The notes under the pieces are model-generated. The model was not told where the DNA came from. It made no database searches and saw only the letters and a list, made by a program, of their open reading frames with translations. 64,000 bases of DNA, taken from Allobaculum mucilyticum. Its GTDB lineage: Bacteria; Bacillota_I; Bacilli_A; Erysipelotrichales; Erysipelotrichaceae. A program made the translations under genes and the position numbers. The DNA lies in NCBI RefSeq assembly GCF_022701195.1, contig NZ_CP078089.1, forward strand, positions 2,914,001 to 2,978,000, in the 5' to 3' direction. Of the stretch, positions 61,745-64,000 are shown piece by piece (the stretch's first letter is position 1; each line of letters opens with the position of its first letter).

Positions 61745-63647
61745 GATGCGCCCGACAAAAGTAACAAATAGCTGAAGTGTGTTCATAGATCTTGGACTGA
61801 TCCGAATTTTTCAAAATAATGCTACAATTAATTGAAATTAATCTCGATTAAATTAATATTAGTAGTATAATATAATTGAATATTTCGGGGGTGTTTCTTA
61901 TGTCGCAGTCCAAGTTCAAACCCATTCAGATGAATCTCTTCGATCTAACCTACTCACTTTCTGATCGAAAGCTCAGAATGCTTGAATCCGGCTGGCCGGG
62001 CTATTTCAACCGTGTCATTATTCCTGAGCTGGTTAAACTTGAATCGATTTTTGAGCCTCTTTACTCAAAGAACACCAACACCAGACCTTCAACTCCTACA
62101 TACCTCGTTTTAGCTATGCTTGTTTTGAAAGATCTGTTTACTCTGACAGACGAAGAACTGGAGAGAAGCGTTACCTTTTCTCTGGAGTATCAGTTCGCTC
62201 TTGGAACAACGTCCTTTGAACATCAGCCGGTAAACCAGAGAACGCTTAACCGCTTTCGTGCTGCCAATGCCTTTTATATGCAGCAGACTGGCATCGATCT
62301 TCTCCATGAATTTGCCGAAAAACTGGCCAAGTCTCTTAAAGACGCCTATCTTGGCACCAATCTCAAGCGGAGAATGGACTCCATCATGGTCGATAACGGC
62401 GCCAGAAAGCTTTCAAGACTGCAGCTGGCGCATGTGGTCATTAAAAACATGCTCATGGTTTTGGATGAAAACAAAATCGCAATCCCCGAGAATCTTCAAC
62501 ACTATATCGAGGACTTCGATGAGAATAAGGTTACTTATCACTCCCATACTCCGGCTGCGGCTAAACTGCAGACCGCTTTTCAGGATGCCTGTGCCGTTCG
62601 TGATCTGATTCCAGGCACGCTGAATGACTGTGAAGAAGCACAGATGCTCATCCGCTTTGTTTCCGAGCAGGTCAACACAAACACCGATGGCTCTTTTCAT
62701 TCCGTTCGTGACGGAAAAGAGCTGAACTCGACTGTCCTGAACAATCCAGTTGAGCCGGAATCGACTTTCCGTAAGAAGGCCGGTGAAAATCACCAGGGAT
62801 ACGTTGGCAATTTCGCTGAAACAGTCGACCTCGATACCAACCGAAAGATCATCGACTCATTTGATTTCCAGCCCAATATCTACAGCGATTCCAAGTTCGC
62901 CAAAGATGAAATTCAGAAGATGGCTGAAGAAGGAGACGAAACAACTTTGGTTGCCGACGGAGCCTACATCAGCGTGGATAACATCAATGAAGCAGCTGAA
63001 CACGGAATTCAACTTGTAGGAACTGCTATGACGGGTAAAGAAACACCCGATTTGACTGCTGATTTCGAAATCGATGAAGAAACAAAAACGGTAACCTGCC
63101 CAAACGGAAAGACTGCAGATCGAGTAACCTACTACGAGAAAACCGATTCCTGGAATATCTCATTCCACAAAGAAACAACCTGTAAAGATTGCCCATTCGC
63201 TGCAACTGGCCGATGCCCGATGAAAAATCACAAAAGAGTCAGATCTGGAACCATTTCCCAGAAGAAGATCCAAAGAGCACACCTTCAGCGGACCATGAAA
63301 AGTGAAGAGGCAATTGCCAATTACCGGTTCAGAAACGGTGTTGAAGCTATCCCAAACCAGCTAAGAAGGAATCAAAAAATTGATACCCTTCCGTTCAGGG
63401 GGTTAGTGCGCAAAAAATTCGGATATACGTTAGCTATTACGGCAATAAACGTAAGACGAGTGCTGAAATACGCACAAGAAGATGCCAAACAGGCATTGGA
63501 TCTTCTTGTATCTTCGCTGATTCAAGCTATGTATGTGAAATATGCCCCAATTTCACATATTGAACTCAATTTAGCTTTTGTTTGCGTTCACTATTGATGA
63601 ACACCAAATCTGCCGTCAGCAAAATTGGGTATTTTGTCTGACGCATC
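61745..63647 (+). mobile_element. IS1182-family insertion sequence (1903 bp)
   Basis: Terminal inverted repeats GATGCGCCCGACAAAA (left) and, complemented at the right end, GATGCGTCAGACAAAA, 14 of 16 identical. One transposase fills the element. The left flank is IS copy B, the right flank a chromosomal gene, with no evident target duplication, which suggests a deletion or recombination next to it. Confidence 0.88.
61900..63597 (+). CDS. IS1182-family transposase
   Basis: 565 residues from the ATG at 61900 (GGGGGTG upstream); an earlier in-frame TTG at 61876 is less likely. Starts MSQSKFKPIQMNLFDLTYSL. An N-terminal domain typical of IS1182/DUF772 (FTLTDEELERSVTFSLEYQF, NQRTLNRFR) is followed by a DDE core (SIMVDNGARKL, LVADGAYIS) and a Cys cluster (CKDCPFAATGRCP). 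A C-terminal RNQKIDTLPFRGL segment precedes the end. Intact. Confidence 0.93.
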   Translation: MSQSKFKPIQMNLFDLTYSLSDRKLRMLESGWPGYFNRVIIPELVKLESIFEPLYSKNTNTRPSTPTYLVLAMLVLKDLFTLTDEELERSVTFSLEYQFALGTTSFEHQPVNQRTLNRFRAANAFYMQQTGIDLLHEFAEKLAKSLKDAYLGTNLKRRMDSIMVDNGARKLSRLQLAHVVIKNMLMVLDENKIAIPENLQHYIEDFDENKVTYHSHTPAAAKLQTAFQDACAVRDLIPGTLNDCEEAQMLIRFVSEQVNTNTDGSFHSVRDGKELNSTVLNNPVEPESTFRKKAGENHQGYVGNFAETVDLDTNRKIIDSFDFQPNIYSDSKFAKDEIQKMAEEGDETTLVADGAYISVDNINEAAEHGIQLVGTAMTGKETPDLTADFEIDEETKTVTCPNGKTADRVTYYEKTDSWNISFHKETTCKDCPFAATGRCPMKNHKRVRSGTISQKKIQRAHLQRTMKSEEAIANYRFRNGVEAIPNQLRRNQKIDTLPFRGLVRKKFGYTLAITAINVRRVLKYAQEDAKQALDLLVSSLIQAMYVKYAPISHIELNLAFVCVHY

Positions 63648-64000
63648 ATATTAAAGAGGTAGGCGATGACGACGCCGATGCACAGCAGCCAGAATTCATT
63701 GAGGATCATGTTCAGATCAAAACTGTGCGTCAGAGCAAAATGAGTGGCAATCAGAGCATTGACGCTCAGCGTATTCTGCATATGGCTCATCTCACACATG
63801 ACAACTACGAAGAACAGTACGATCGCAAACGAAAAGATCTGTGAAGACTGCAGCGGCAGAAACAGCCAGCAGATCAGTATTGTTCCAATAAACGTGATAA
63901 AGCGGTTGATAATCAGCTGAACCGTCTGCCTTCTTGTTGTCAGCAAAGTCAGCAGGGCGATGGTTCCAGCCGAAGGAGCGCTCTGCAGATTCAGAAACTC
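63648..64000 (-). pseudogene. Aromatic-acid-exporter-like membrane protein, 3' end lost to IS1182
   Basis: The frame is open to the window edge, so the start is outside. The visible part has SAPSAGTIALLTLLTTRRQT followed by membrane segments (FITFIGTILICWLFL, IFSFAIVLFFVVVMCEM, LLCIGVVIAYLFNMM), the pattern of ArAE/DUF939 N-terminal domains. After 63648 the frame runs on into the IS for 25 codons. The soluble C-terminal domain is missing, so it is probably non-functional. Confidence 0.7.

Overview
The window is a stretch of a Bacillota (Firmicutes) chromosome dominated by mobile DNA. Shine-Dalgarno sequences, siphovirus gene order, Cpl-7 lysin repeats, DUF2800/DUF2815 replication genes and a secreted protein with YRLYNPNSGEH repeats all point to this phylum. 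An Erysipelotrichia-like host is possible, but that is a guess from protein style only.

Bases 1-31.2 kb are the right part of an HK97-type siphovirus prophage (prophage 1), read left to right: large terminase C-terminus, a cargo segment split by an IS4-family element, portal, ClpP-type protease, capsid, connectors, tail tube, a tail chaperone pair with a -1 frameshift site, tape measure, Dit, tail lysin, baseplate/fibre genes, holin and Cpl-7 amidase. A reverse-strand cargo pair follows, then a replication block (small conserved protein, DUF2800 nuclease, DUF2815, family A DNA polymerase), an HTH/zinc protein and two overlapping serine recombinases.

Bases 31.3-39.4 kb, all but one gene on the minus strand, form a type I restriction-modification locus (hsdM, hsdS, tyrosine recombinase, hsdS N-half, hsdR). 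The exception is a plus-strand hsdS C-half. Four copies of an AAACAAGAATT site, as two inverted pairs, bracket the C-terminal halves, so hsdS is very probably shuffled by inversion. Bases 39.7-45.1 kb carry host metabolic genes: cysteine synthase, a 2-hydroxyacid dehydrogenase, pyroglutamyl peptidase with an AT-hook tail, a DMT permease and a frameshifted esterase. Bases 45.1-51.3 kb hold a second IS4-family element, a terminase relic, an AbiJ-like fragment, an IS256-family element with an 8-bp target duplication, and a secreted repeat protein.

Bases 51.3-60.1 kb are a second, decayed prophage segment in inverse orientation. It matches prophage 1 gene for gene from the recombinases to the lysin end. 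The 7-kb cores differ in length by exactly one 927-nt intein, one codon and one frameshift base. The intein lies in the DNA polymerase, and an HNH endonuclease is encoded in the +1 frame inside it with its own strong ribosome-binding site; this is the most unusual feature in the window. The lysin end in each prophage has received different, oppositely oriented cargo: a C39-like protease plus membrane protein in one, a HEPN-like protein in the other. The right edge holds a second copy of the first IS4 element (inverted), an IS1182-family element, and a truncated aromatic-acid-exporter-like gene.
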